Positions 12,592 through 22,221 of a stretch of DNA of 40,239 nt are shown here, in pieces. The DNA is from a virus, in the IMG/VR virus record IMGVR_UViG_3300050821_003082, positions 1 through 40,239 of that record, one strand, 5' to 3'. The position numbers and the translations under genes were made by a program. Under the pieces are notes generated by a model. That model was given only the letters and a program-made list of their open reading frames with translations, was not told where the DNA came from and searched no databases. Numbering within the stretch: position 1 is the stretch's first letter; every line of letters begins with the position of its first letter.

Positions 12592-13050
12592 TTATCTGGG
12601 CCTCCTCGCAGTAAGATATCCGCATGCAGCCCCATTTCCAGAAACGTTGCTCAAATAACCAGAAATATAAATTGTGGTAGTAGTTGATAAACTAAATCTT
12701 ATTCTGGGAATAGCAATAGAGAAATTAGCTGTCATTCCTGTAGCATTTATGCCAACTCTCAATGAAACATCTGGAAGAGTGGCGGACGTACTACTAATCC
12801 ATCCAAGCAAGCCATTAACGCCCGTCCCAAGATTTGTAAATGTAAGCAATCCATCGCAATCCCAATCACCAGCTGCAAGTGAAATGCTAGTCATATCTGT
12901 CGCTGTACTTGAAACCATAGTCACTGCAGATGCAAATGGTATTATACTAGAGACATATTGCCCTAGATGCCCTGCGCTCGCACTATCATTTGTAGTTGTA
13001 CAAGTTATAGCTGCTGAGGTAGGGCTATTTAGCATATTTTGAGTAGCCAT
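12592..13050 (-). CDS. Tail fibre tip / receptor-binding-type protein (152 aa)
   Basis: It is rich in Ser, Thr, Ala and Gly, with strand-rich repeats (TTTNDSASAGHLGQYVSS, AAGDWDCDGLLTF) and the end IYISGYLSNVSGNGAACGYL. Such short beta proteins follow the main tail fibre gene in many phages and form fibre tips or head decorations. It is the last gene of the late unit. The role is inferred from position and composition. Confidence 0.55.
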   Translation of the reverse strand: MATQNMLNSPTSAAITCTTTNDSASAGHLGQYVSSIIPFASAVTMVSSTATDMTSISLAAGDWDCDGLLTFTNLGTGVNGLLGWISSTSATLPDVSLRVGINATGMTANFSIAIPRIRFSLSTTTTIYISGYLSNVSGNGAACGYLTARRPR

Positions 13051-13061
13051 GCTTTACTCCA

Positions 13062-13556
13062 TTAAACAACCGTTAAACCTGCGGACACCGCGTTGGAGAG
13101 TCCCCACGTTGTGTTTGCAACAATATTGACAACGTAACAACTATCGCCAGCATTAGTAGATGACCATGAGCCAGCAGAAGATGATGAAGTATTGCCGAAT
13201 TGGATTGTCTGACCCGTATTTGCTGTCAGAGTCCATCCACCTGAACCAGCTAATCCGACAATTTCAATCTTGCTACCTAATGCAGCAGTAGCAGGCAATG
13301 TAACAACGCATGGAGTTGAAGCATGATTTAATACATAGCCGTTATTGATTGCAGCGGAAAGAGTAGAAGCCGTTACAGTTGACCATGTTAGACCACCTCC
13401 GCTAGTTGCAATGGTAATGCTATTTGCGGCATTTGTTATATTTATACCTGTTCCAGGCGTTATATTTTCAGCAATGGCGGGGCCACTACTGGATCCGATA
13501 TAAATCTTACCGTCTAATAATGGGCCTGTAGCATTTATCTGATTATTTGTACTCAC
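13062..13556 (-). CDS. Tail fibre-type protein (164 aa)
   Basis: The N-terminal part is a fibre-type stretch (GPLLDGKIYIGSSSGPAIAE, GTGINITN). The C-terminal 100 residues (SAAINNGYVLNHASTPCVVT, then GWTLTANTGQTIQFGN) form a beta module that is also found, clearly related, at the end of the 315-residue protein encoded next to it. Likely part of the adsorption apparatus. Confidence 0.65.
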   Translation of the reverse strand: MSTNNQINATGPLLDGKIYIGSSSGPAIAENITPGTGINITNAANSITIATSGGGLTWSTVTASTLSAAINNGYVLNHASTPCVVTLPATAALGSKIEIVGLAGSGGWTLTANTGQTIQFGNTSSSSAGSWSSTNAGDSCYVVNIVANTTWGLSNAVSAGLTVV

Positions 13557-13569
13557 GTTAATATCTCCT

Positions 13570-14517
13570 TTATAAAAATGTTGGGTTACTATTCACCGAG
13601 TCAATTGTCCAGGTTAAACCAGGGACAATCCCTCTCAATGTAATATTTGAATATTGAATATCTGATTGAATTGATGTTGATGCTGTTACACTACCAAACT
13701 GAATTGTTTGTCCGACATTTGGCAGTACAGCCCATCCACCAGTCCCTAGCCCCCTAACCTCAACAACATCGCCGATATTAAATGTCGAAGGAAGCAAAAC
13801 TTGAACCTGTGAAGCTCTATTAGTTATATAGCCATGCTCAACTAATGCATTAACGGATGGTGTCGTAATAACTTGCCAAATGAACTGGGCTGGAACAAAT
13901 TGCCATATACTCCAATTGATAGCAGTAGTTCCTACAACAACAGGAGGTAAGAATGTATCTTGCCAATATATGCCAGCATATAGAAAACCAGTTTCGACAA
14001 ATACAATACCATCTTCAATTATTCCGTTAGGAGGAGGAACTGTCGCTGTATTAGCTTGATTAAAATCTATCGAGCGAGTTAATACCCAGTTTGTAGTAGA
14101 TGATCCGACATTAGTTAAAATATAAATACCATTCTGTAATGGACTACTTTGCATCTGAATAAGATATCGTCCATTTAATACACCTGTTTGACCATCCAGA
14201 ATAAATGCAGTCTGAGAGCCAGAGTTGGTTAATGTTGCTCCTACTCCTGATATACCATTGTTATATATCGCCGTGAGATTTCCTGTAGCAGCAGCTAGTA
14301 CAGGAGCATATAAATAGAAACCAAGCGCACCAAAGATATAATTAACTAACTGTTGTATTTGATACGGCTTTGTCGTCCCTTGAGGGGATTGCGTTTGATC
14401 AGTCACATCAACAGCAGGATAAACATCAGTCGGTTTGACTGTGCCAAATACTCCGCCGTTCAAACTGGTTATATTGACAATAACCGTTGGATAGAAATAT
14501 TGAGGGTTAATCGTCAT
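13570..14517 (-). CDS. Tail fibre-type protein with shared beta module (315 aa)
   Basis: The N-terminal 100 residues look like a coiled or linker region; the middle (residues 100-200) is an all-beta module containing GVGATLTNSGSQ and VLNGRYLIQMQSSPLQNGIY, a pattern found in many phage fibre proteins. The last 95 residues duplicate the module of 13062-13556 (VEHGYITNRASQVQV, GWAVLPNVGQTIQFG). Probably a receptor-binding or side fibre protein. Confidence 0.65.
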   Translation of the reverse strand: MTINPQYFYPTVIVNITSLNGGVFGTVKPTDVYPAVDVTDQTQSPQGTTKPYQIQQLVNYIFGALGFYLYAPVLAAATGNLTAIYNNGISGVGATLTNSGSQTAFILDGQTGVLNGRYLIQMQSSPLQNGIYILTNVGSSTTNWVLTRSIDFNQANTATVPPPNGIIEDGIVFVETGFLYAGIYWQDTFLPPVVVGTTAINWSIWQFVPAQFIWQVITTPSVNALVEHGYITNRASQVQVLLPSTFNIGDVVEVRGLGTGGWAVLPNVGQTIQFGSVTASTSIQSDIQYSNITLRGIVPGLTWTIDSVNSNPTFL

Positions 14518-14529
14518 TATAATCCCCTA

Positions 14530-14913
14530 TTATGTCTGCCAGTAAAATGCAACGCTTACATAAGCAGCAGATGCAGCACTAATGAAATGCAGTACATCTC
14601 CACTTTTAACAAGATATTCACAAACATTATTATCTAATAATTCTGATGAAGCCTGAACAGGAGTTGTACTGCTTGGAATAACAGCAGTTGCATTCACAGA
14701 AAACCAAACATCATTGTTTGGAGTATGTCTAATTCGTGCTACAAGATAATTTACTGATGCTGTATTGGTTCCTCCAAGGTCAGATGATTTAGGAACTGCT
14801 ATCGTAGTATCAGTGCTTGTTTTTAACTCTGTTTGCCATATTGTATCGCTCAATGGGGCATCAGACGCTTGCAAATTATTATAGTTTGCACTCAATGGAA
14901 TCTTTGTAGGCAT
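14530..14913 (-). CDS. Small tail-associated beta protein (127 aa)
   Basis: It begins MPTKIPLSANYNNLQASDAP and is rich in beta and Ser/Thr/Ala, ending AAYVSVAFYWQT. It lies between the large tail fibre and the other fibre genes, 12 bases downstream of the large one. A structural, surface-exposed role is likely; no specific family is recognised. Confidence 0.55.
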   Translation of the reverse strand: MPTKIPLSANYNNLQASDAPLSDTIWQTELKTSTDTTIAVPKSSDLGGTNTASVNYLVARIRHTPNNDVWFSVNATAVIPSSTTPVQASSELLDNNVCEYLVKSGDVLHFISAASAAYVSVAFYWQT

Positions 14914-14924
14914 TTTAAAATCTC

Positions 14925-17399
14925 CTAATATCTAATATAGTAATCAACAAACATATTGACTGGCCTTGTTTCAGTACCACCATCAATTGCTATTGGAAGT
15001 TCAGCCGTTCCCGTACTGGTGTTAGTAGGCTCAAATACACTGATCATGCCACTGCCAGCAATACCGGTATTCACAAAAGCCATCGAACCAGGATGGTCAT
15101 GCGCTGTATAACTCTGAAATTCAAATGATCCGGTTGTAATTGAATTTAAAGTGTTATTAATCATCCATCTTAATTCAAAGTCTAAGTCCCATTCGCCTGT
15201 GGGATCAGCTCCTCTTAAAAACATCCCTCTAAGATCAGGAACGGCAAATGAATAACTATTTATCGCAGCTTGTGTTTTTGTAGCTACTTGAGCAGCAGTT
15301 TCTGTCCCAGTTAATTGAACCATTATTGCAGTACCTGGAAGAACTGGCGCTGATGAAGGTAAACTTGCTATTTGATACCAGACACTATATTCAATTGGGC
15401 CGGATCCAGCGAAGAAGTTAAACCAACTACCAGCAGTCATACCACTCGCTGCTACTGTGCTGATAGCATTTGTTTGTTCACCTGAAACGACTCGCGCAAT
15501 GACATTTGCAACATCCAAAGTTCCCATTGTAGAAATCAGGTTACATCTTATTCCTGTTCCACCAGGAGCTGGATCAGTCTCATTTGAGACAAAAAACCAT
15601 ACATAATAGTCAGTTGCATGATTGGAGAATGTGAAATACTTTCCTGCGCTACCTGTATTAGCTAATGCTGAAGCGGACAGTGCCGTTGTATTTGCAGCAA
15701 AGAGTGGCCCAGAAAGACCATTTCCATAGTTTGTGAATGTCATCCCGCTTGTTCCAGCAGCAAAACTATTTCCACTATGAGTTCCGTTAGTGAATGTCGA
15801 TATAAAACTAACAACTGATTGCCCATTGGCATAACAATTATAACCATAGCTTGCATGTCCAGCGTTGCTCAGGGGGGCTGTCGTTGTAAATGTGAATCCC
15901 GTTCCTGTTGTACCATCTGCAGGATTGGTAACAGATCCTGCAGCATTTGTACCCAATATCATTTGAGATGTAGCGCCGGAGTTAATGCTTACCTGGGCAA
16001 AGTTAGAGCCAGTGCCAAATAATGGGACTTGTGATGTAGGATTCCACAACACACTTTGCAATCTGCTGAATGGAATACCTAAATAAGAATATCCTGATGT
16101 TAATAATGTCTGACCATCGCAATAAAGAAGATTATTAATTCCATAATGTATACTCCCCACCGTTATAAATGTTTGAATACTTCCTTCGATCATACCTATC
16201 TGAGAATGATCAAATGTCATTCCTTGCGGAGTTAATATCAATGGAAGAAAAAGATCATTTCCATTTTGATTAGGCGTAGGCATCCATCCGGCAACGCCTT
16301 GAGAAAGCATCTCTGCATTAGTATCTGTTGGGAATGAGGTTAATGCCGTATCACCTTCATATAGGACGAAATCTGTAACAGAAACATTCCAAGGAGTTGT
16401 AGGCCCACGCAACGATAAAGCTACGTAGTCATCATTATTCCCACTTAATGAACCTGCAGGCGTAGGAAATGTTATCTGATAATTGTATGTAGCATAACTT
16501 GTTGATCCAATAGAGACGGTAGCCAATGGTATTACGACAGGCGCTTGTCCTCCGCCAAGATAGAACGTTTGTTCCAAAGTAAATATATAAGTATTGCTAT
16601 CATTACTTTTAGCATTAAAGAATAAATTATATGTCGGAAATACGCCTCCTGATTGAACCCCTGCTGAAAATTTATAAACATCAGGCCATGAAATCTGTAA
16701 ATCCCTTATCAGAGGCGTATCACCTATTGATGTACAGTGAAAATTGAATGCATATCTAGGAAAGCTAGTTATACCAGGATAGCCACCACTATTTGGGATT
16801 TGAGAAAATGAGTTACTGAATGTCGCTGTCGTGCCATTGGTATAAACAAAATTCCATCCACCTTGCGCTATAGGTTGAGCATCAACAATAGTGCTTCCGA
16901 GATTATATTGGACATAAGGCTGAACATTAGGCGCGAGCATCGCTATAGCATTATTATTGGCTAGAAATTGCCCATTCGGAATGAAGTTTATTAATTCAGC
17001 GCCCGTAGTAGGGCTTTCGCCGTTTCCAGCTGCTTGAGGCCATCCCTGACGGGTAAATTGTGGAACTAGACCAGAATTTACACAAACAACATAGTACAAT
17101 TCCTGTACATTCGTATTTTGGGCAGGAGTACCCGTAAATGGGTAATAATAGGGAACAATGTTATTTCCCAGTGCATCTTGATACGTGCCTGAACTGGATA
17201 GCGTAATAGGGTTATTTAAAGGGGCATACGTATAGTTCCCAGGTACACCAGTAAGCTGATAGACGGGCTTTAATACCGTTCTATTAATATCCAAATAGAA
17301 TGTGACAATACCCCCAGACATAGGCAAGCCAGAGGCATTGTCCACGAAATAGCTATCGACATCACTTGTACATATAAAGCGCGGATCTAAGTTAGCCAT
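14925..17399 (-). CDS. Tail fibre protein with collar-type C-terminus (824 aa)
   Basis: The N-terminal ~130 residues (SGLPMSGGIVTFYLDINRT, then GTYQDALGNNIVPYY) are a typical fibre attachment domain. The central part is long and Gly/Ser/Asn-rich beta. Near the C-terminus VPDLRGMFLRGADPTG marks the phage tail-collar domain, and the end GGTETRPVNMFVDYYIRY is the usual collar tail. It follows the ejection genes as the P22 tailspike follows gp16, but it is a fibre-type protein, not a P22 spike. Confidence 0.8.
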   Translation of the reverse strand: MANLDPRFICTSDVDSYFVDNASGLPMSGGIVTFYLDINRTVLKPVYQLTGVPGNYTYAPLNNPITLSSSGTYQDALGNNIVPYYYPFTGTPAQNTNVQELYYVVCVNSGLVPQFTRQGWPQAAGNGESPTTGAELINFIPNGQFLANNNAIAMLAPNVQPYVQYNLGSTIVDAQPIAQGGWNFVYTNGTTATFSNSFSQIPNSGGYPGITSFPRYAFNFHCTSIGDTPLIRDLQISWPDVYKFSAGVQSGGVFPTYNLFFNAKSNDSNTYIFTLEQTFYLGGGQAPVVIPLATVSIGSTSYATYNYQITFPTPAGSLSGNNDDYVALSLRGPTTPWNVSVTDFVLYEGDTALTSFPTDTNAEMLSQGVAGWMPTPNQNGNDLFLPLILTPQGMTFDHSQIGMIEGSIQTFITVGSIHYGINNLLYCDGQTLLTSGYSYLGIPFSRLQSVLWNPTSQVPLFGTGSNFAQVSINSGATSQMILGTNAAGSVTNPADGTTGTGFTFTTTAPLSNAGHASYGYNCYANGQSVVSFISTFTNGTHSGNSFAAGTSGMTFTNYGNGLSGPLFAANTTALSASALANTGSAGKYFTFSNHATDYYVWFFVSNETDPAPGGTGIRCNLISTMGTLDVANVIARVVSGEQTNAISTVAASGMTAGSWFNFFAGSGPIEYSVWYQIASLPSSAPVLPGTAIMVQLTGTETAAQVATKTQAAINSYSFAVPDLRGMFLRGADPTGEWDLDFELRWMINNTLNSITTGSFEFQSYTAHDHPGSMAFVNTGIAGSGMISVFEPTNTSTGTAELPIAIDGGTETRPVNMFVDYYIRY

Positions 17400-19792
17400 T
17401 ATTGATTTCCTTGTAATGCAGTAGCAAGCGCTTGAGCTAATGTTTGAGTAATAGAAACCCTATTAGACTGATTAAATAATGGTCTTTTCTCGATCATTTT
17501 TTTGATTAGGGATTCTCTGAGTTTTTGGCTCGTCAAAGCCTTCGTAGCAAGCCTTCCGCTAGTTATAGTGAGGGCTGGGGTTGCTATAGCGCCTAAATTT
17601 CCGCTTGCGAATTGCCCCAGTAATCCCAGTCCTAATGTGGATAAAGTATCTACAGTTCTTTGTCCTGTATGAGGATTGAACATTAGATTCTGTGCTTCTT
17701 TATTCATGTACTGTAATTTGTTATAATCTTTTAACTGTCTGCGTACATTTGGATCAGGAAATAAGGCCTTAAACTGATTTGGTTTGAGTTTTTCAATTGC
17801 GGTTCCCAATTTAGATGGATTTAAATTGCCCTCATTATCTAGAGCGCGTGATAAATATGAGTAGCCTAATAATTGGCGTTTGTCTGGTGATAATGATGCT
17901 CCTAGCTTCGTAATCTGAGTGGCTAGATCAGCATTAGGACTAGTTTTGATAAAGTCTCTTATAATTTCTTCTGGATTGGCCTTCGGGTTAGCTAAATAAT
18001 AATAAATATCTTCATCAAGGAATTTAGAATATTTCTTTTCATAATTTTCCTCTGCTTGATTATAAGAATTAATTAATTTTGGGTTTTTACTATTGGTAAC
18101 AGATTCTTTAACATCTTTTCTTAACGCTGCGCCAAGATCAGCATATACATTTGCCATTGAACGATCTGAGGCGTCAGGAGAGCTTTTTGATAATTTTGCA
18201 AGTGAATTCAAACGCCCTTTAAGAATATTAGCATCTGTATAGGATGGTTTTTCAGATTCAATTAGTCCTTTAGAATTTAATTTTCCTTTTTCTGGCGAAG
18301 TAATACCACTCTTAGTTATTACTTTCTCATACGTAGGAGGAATTTTATATTCAACAAAACCACCCTGGCCCAACTGTGAATTTGGAATAAAAGGAATTCC
18401 CTCCTTTCCTCTAACATTTTTTATTTTTGAAGGATATTCAACAAAACTTCCTTCTCCTAAAGTTCCTTCTAGTTTATTACCAAATCCTTCTTTTGTTTTT
18501 ATATTTTCTGTGGAATATTGAGGACGGCTAATTCCGGTTAATGGGTCTTTTATATATTCAACTTTTGGCATTGTGGCACTTCTAGATACCAATCTAGATT
18601 CTTTCAGTTTAGATTCATCATCCAAAACTTTAGAAATATTATCTTTTAAACTATATTCTCTAAGTTTATTTTCAAATGTAGGTATTTTTTCCTGCTTTGA
18701 TAATAGTTTTACTTCATTATCTGGCAATCCACCAGATTCAATCAATCTATCAAACATTGCTGAACCCGTTGGATCACCATGTAATAAATTTAAATTCTTA
18801 ATGACATTTTTATTTCTTTTTAAAGCTTCGTTGAAGTTCTTCAATTCTGGATGTGAATTTGTTTCTTGTGCTACATCATTGAAATTGTCATATAACTTAA
18901 TTTTTTCAGTTTGATGTAATTGATGTTGATTAATTAAATCTTTAGTTATTTCTTCAGGAATATTATGTGGATCAACTTCTAATGGTTCACCTGTCGTATT
19001 ATCTCTAATATCAAGCATATTGCTTAATATGTTTTCACCTCTCGATACAACATTTTGACCAGTTCTGGCTAGCGATTCATTTGCACCGCTGAATGGTAAA
19101 CGAGTTAGAGTGTTTTCGAGCATTCTCTTTAAATATGGAGATTGAATTACATCACCCAATCCAGTTTCAGTACCATGAGTTATCAATGAATTTCTTGATA
19201 ACTCCTCCGGCGATAAATTACCTCTTAATAAATTACTTGGCCTCATTGCTTCAAGAGCATTAGCCCCACCATGGGTTAGAGCATTGATTAATGCTCCTTC
19301 AAGTGCTGATCCTGTTTTGCCTTGTGGCAATAAACCAAAGCCATTTTCTTGACCTGGCTGACCTTGAGTTAATCCAAATGCCCCACCAGCAGCGGTTTGA
19401 GCAGCTAATTGAGGAATAAATTTAGTCGATCTTAATAGGGAAGCTGCTTTACCGAATGGCCCATATGCTGACATTCCCTCGATAAATCGTCCGGCTGCAT
19501 TAGGATTCTTTATACCTAGTATTTCATCATAGTTAATATCTTCGCCAGGTGTTCTGCCGATAGCCTCCATTCCTAACTTTCCGATTTCCTGGCCAGTTTT
19601 ACCTAATCCTGCAACAACATGCTTAATCGCTTCTATAGGGTTTTTTAATGGCTCTCCATAACCGAGCGCTGTTTTTAAATCTCTTAATTGTGGTGATTCG
19701 TGATTTTTTTCAAGATGCGAGTAAATCTCCTGATCTGTTGCATCATCAGGAAATGAATATACTTGTCCTTCATATTTTCTAAGTTTTGCCAT
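17399..19792 (-). CDS. Large ejection (DNA transfer) protein, P22 gp16 position (797 aa)
   Basis: The third and largest of three consecutive genes in the order of P22 gp7, gp20 and gp16 (gp16 is 609 residues). It begins MAKLRKYEGQVYSFPDDATD, has a glycine- and alanine-rich segment near 110-150 and two hydrophobic stretches near the C-terminus (LSTLGLGLLGQFASGNLGAI), which suit insertion into the inner membrane. Much of the middle is a low-complexity helical rod. Ejection of the protein with the DNA is inferred from synteny and composition. Confidence 0.65.
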   Translation of the reverse strand: MAKLRKYEGQVYSFPDDATDQEIYSHLEKNHESPQLRDLKTALGYGEPLKNPIEAIKHVVAGLGKTGQEIGKLGMEAIGRTPGEDINYDEILGIKNPNAAGRFIEGMSAYGPFGKAASLLRSTKFIPQLAAQTAAGGAFGLTQGQPGQENGFGLLPQGKTGSALEGALINALTHGGANALEAMRPSNLLRGNLSPEELSRNSLITHGTETGLGDVIQSPYLKRMLENTLTRLPFSGANESLARTGQNVVSRGENILSNMLDIRDNTTGEPLEVDPHNIPEEITKDLINQHQLHQTEKIKLYDNFNDVAQETNSHPELKNFNEALKRNKNVIKNLNLLHGDPTGSAMFDRLIESGGLPDNEVKLLSKQEKIPTFENKLREYSLKDNISKVLDDESKLKESRLVSRSATMPKVEYIKDPLTGISRPQYSTENIKTKEGFGNKLEGTLGEGSFVEYPSKIKNVRGKEGIPFIPNSQLGQGGFVEYKIPPTYEKVITKSGITSPEKGKLNSKGLIESEKPSYTDANILKGRLNSLAKLSKSSPDASDRSMANVYADLGAALRKDVKESVTNSKNPKLINSYNQAEENYEKKYSKFLDEDIYYYLANPKANPEEIIRDFIKTSPNADLATQITKLGASLSPDKRQLLGYSYLSRALDNEGNLNPSKLGTAIEKLKPNQFKALFPDPNVRRQLKDYNKLQYMNKEAQNLMFNPHTGQRTVDTLSTLGLGLLGQFASGNLGAIATPALTITSGRLATKALTSQKLRESLIKKMIEKRPLFNQSNRVSITQTLAQALATALQGNQ

Positions 19793-19794
19793 TT

Positions 19795-21120
19795 CTATTT
19801 CCTATAAAACTTGCCATTTTGATCTCTAGCAATTTCAATAATTCCTTCGTCATTATTGCTTCTATCAGCCTTAGCTTGATCATTATTAGCTTTTTGCACT
19901 AAATCTTTAGTTAATTGTCTCTTAACATTAGAACGCATATTTTTAAGATCCGCGTACTCATCAACAATAAACTTTTTCAAGTTGGCCTGGTTTTCATCCC
20001 TATCGATATTATTGACTAATGGTTTATGATTCTTATAATCATATGCTGGATATTTATTATTATAGTTAAACCAGATTTGCTGTATTTTATTTTTATCAGT
20101 AATTCCCATTTCATTAGCCATATTGACGAATTGACCACCTATTTGCATACGGAGAGATTCAGCAGCCATCTTTTCACCGAATTCTTTCTTGGCTCTAATT
20201 GGATCGCTCATTAACAATTTAACTGATGCAGCTGCATCATCTTTTGCATTTGTGGTTCCATTCCCATAAAGGATTCCAGCATTCCATATACCCATTTGAG
20301 TTAATTCTTTATTAAGCTGAACAGCATCTGCACCTAAATCTTTTAGTCTATGAAGTCCTGGGCCTTGAAGATAAACTTTATCAATCCTATTAGTAGCAGA
20401 CTGTAATGTCTGTGCCATATTTTGAGCTGATTGCGACATATCATTCATATTGTTTAGATAGGTTGCTAATTGTTCGCCTTGCTTAGCACCTTGAGCAGCT
20501 GCAGCTGCTTGTTGACTGTGATAATAAGCCTCATTCTGAAATGATGTAGGTTGTTCACCCAATGTTTGAGGAACTTTAGGCACTCCAGAAACATTGGTTT
20601 CTGTGGTTGAAACAGGCTGAACATCCTGATTTGATTGAATTGGTTGAGTCTGGACTGATTTACCCTGCATGTTCTGGTTAGTCACTTCAGGAGTATTTTG
20701 TGATTTATTTACTCCGAATAGACTTAATAATCCGTCAAATAAGCCAGGAGATGATTGTTGATTACTTTGCGCAGCTTGAAGTAAATTATAAGCTAAATTA
20801 TTCCCGCCTAAATTTCCTGCTGCTGTAGCTATATCTTGAACTCCTTTTGTTCTTTGTGATTCACGTAAATTAGGCCATACTCTTTCATTACCAATAAACT
20901 TCATTGCAGCTTGAGGGCCAACTATTTGTGAATAAGCTATCTTTGATAAAGCATCGGCGAGAGATGTCACTCCAGCAAGGGGAGCCTGAGCTTCTGCTTT
21001 CTGAGCTTGTGCAGCAGCTAATCTTTTAGCAATGGCATCCGATAAAACACCCCCGAGAGGACTCGCCTGCTGAGGTGACAATATCGGGAATGCAGATTGA
21101 TTAAAATTAAATACCGCCAT
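19795..21120 (-). CDS. Ejection protein, P22 gp20 position (441 aa)
   Basis: It is 441 residues against 471 for P22 gp20. It begins MAVFNFNQSAFPILSPQQAS, then has an alanine-rich helix (AKRLAAAQAQKAEAQAPLAG) and a Gln/Ser/Thr linker near 150-210, typical of internal head proteins that unfold for ejection. It ends at the charged tail EIARDQNGKFYRK. Role inferred from order and composition. Confidence 0.65.
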   Translation of the reverse strand: MAVFNFNQSAFPILSPQQASPLGGVLSDAIAKRLAAAQAQKAEAQAPLAGVTSLADALSKIAYSQIVGPQAAMKFIGNERVWPNLRESQRTKGVQDIATAAGNLGGNNLAYNLLQAAQSNQQSSPGLFDGLLSLFGVNKSQNTPEVTNQNMQGKSVQTQPIQSNQDVQPVSTTETNVSGVPKVPQTLGEQPTSFQNEAYYHSQQAAAAAQGAKQGEQLATYLNNMNDMSQSAQNMAQTLQSATNRIDKVYLQGPGLHRLKDLGADAVQLNKELTQMGIWNAGILYGNGTTNAKDDAAASVKLLMSDPIRAKKEFGEKMAAESLRMQIGGQFVNMANEMGITDKNKIQQIWFNYNNKYPAYDYKNHKPLVNNIDRDENQANLKKFIVDEYADLKNMRSNVKRQLTKDLVQKANNDQAKADRSNNDEGIIEIARDQNGKFYRK

Positions 21121-21124
21121 TTTA

Positions 21125-21838
21125 TTATCCTCTTTTCTGCATTAATGCAGAAATTAACTTGTCAGTTTGCCCAGCGCTTCTGTTTGTATTCAATTGCTGC
21201 AAAATACTAGAAAATAAATCACTATTCATTTGATTCTTAGTTGCACCTCTCGCATAATTCAAACCAGCTTTTCCTTGTAGAAGGTTAGATAAACTTGTTC
21301 CTAAGTCGCTACCAGAATTAGCCCCCAATGTTGCAAGACCTTTTTCACCTTCTAATCCAGTCCCATATAATCCGAGTGCATTAGTCATGTAATCGTTATA
21401 GTCTTGACTAGCGAGATTAGTTGCTAATTCTCCAGCCTGTTGTTGATGCTGCGCGGTTCCAGCCATTCCACCCGCTGCTGCTGCATTGTTGATTGAATTC
21501 TCACCTTGATTCAATCGCCATTGATAGCCAGGAGATTGTTTATAGCCTGATCCTATACGAGATATGATGTCGTTAGGATTAGATACCAAATTACCATATT
21601 CTTTCTGTAATCCAGGCAAAGCACCTTGGCCAGCCGTAATATATGGCATGATATATTGCTTAAGTTGATCTGGAATCTGATCTAATAGCTTGTTAGTATT
21701 TTCTTCTTCATCATTACCAAATAAGCCACTTAATGCGCCTAAACCAGCACCTATAGCTGTTCCCCATCCAGGGAAAACTGATCCAGCTGCTGCCCCAGTA
21801 GCACCACCCCTAAATGCATTTCCCCAATCAAAAGCCAT
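21125..21838 (-). CDS. Ejection protein, P22 gp7 position (237 aa)
   Basis: At 237 residues it is close to P22 gp7 (229). The N-terminal 45 residues are Gly/Ala-rich (FRGGATGAAAGSVFPG, IGAGLGALSGLFG), as in phage DNA-transfer proteins that insert in membranes; the rest is helical with Gln/Asn repeats. It lies directly before the gp20-like gene in transcription order. Confidence 0.7.
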   Translation of the reverse strand: MAFDWGNAFRGGATGAAAGSVFPGWGTAIGAGLGALSGLFGNDEEENTNKLLDQIPDQLKQYIMPYITAGQGALPGLQKEYGNLVSNPNDIISRIGSGYKQSPGYQWRLNQGENSINNAAAAGGMAGTAQHQQQAGELATNLASQDYNDYMTNALGLYGTGLEGEKGLATLGANSGSDLGTSLSNLLQGKAGLNYARGATKNQMNSDLFSSILQQLNTNRSAGQTDKLISALMQKRG

Positions 21839-21846
21839 ATTTCACC

Positions 21847-22221
21847 TTAAGTATTCGTTATCTTATGAAAAACTCCATCAGCTAAAATAACTTTAAGCTG
21901 GCCATTTGGTGCTGGAGCAGATCCGCCATTTACCTCTGCTGGATCGAAAACTATCGTTCCAGCATTAACCCCACCTTGCTGACCAAAACTAGCTGCAACC
22001 TGCGCTAGTTGTCCTCCAGATGTAGGAGGAGTAACTGAATTACTAGCTGAACTCACGCTGGGTATCCAAAAACCCTCATTGCTCAATGATTGCTGCCATT
22101 GCTGCGTATTCTGTTCAAAGTAATTCCCCCAGGGTGGCGTCATTTGAACGCCTGTTGGATCACCCTTATGATCTCTCTTCAATTCAACAATATCGTCTGT
22201 TGGTACTGGAATAACTATCAT
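21847..22221 (-). CDS. Unknown virion-associated protein (124 aa)
   Basis: It begins MIVIPVPTDDIVELKRDHKG. Its position between the gp10-like and gp7-like genes corresponds to P22 gp26 or gp14, but it is half the size of gp26 and has no obvious coiled-coil needle. The end (GQLKVILADGVFHKITNT) is beta-like. Its start overlaps the gp10-like stop as ATGA. Confidence 0.5.
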   Translation of the reverse strand: MIVIPVPTDDIVELKRDHKGDPTGVQMTPPWGNYFEQNTQQWQQSLSNEGFWIPSVSSASNSVTPPTSGGQLAQVAASFGQQGGVNAGTIVFDPAEVNGGSAPAPNGQLKVILADGVFHKITNT

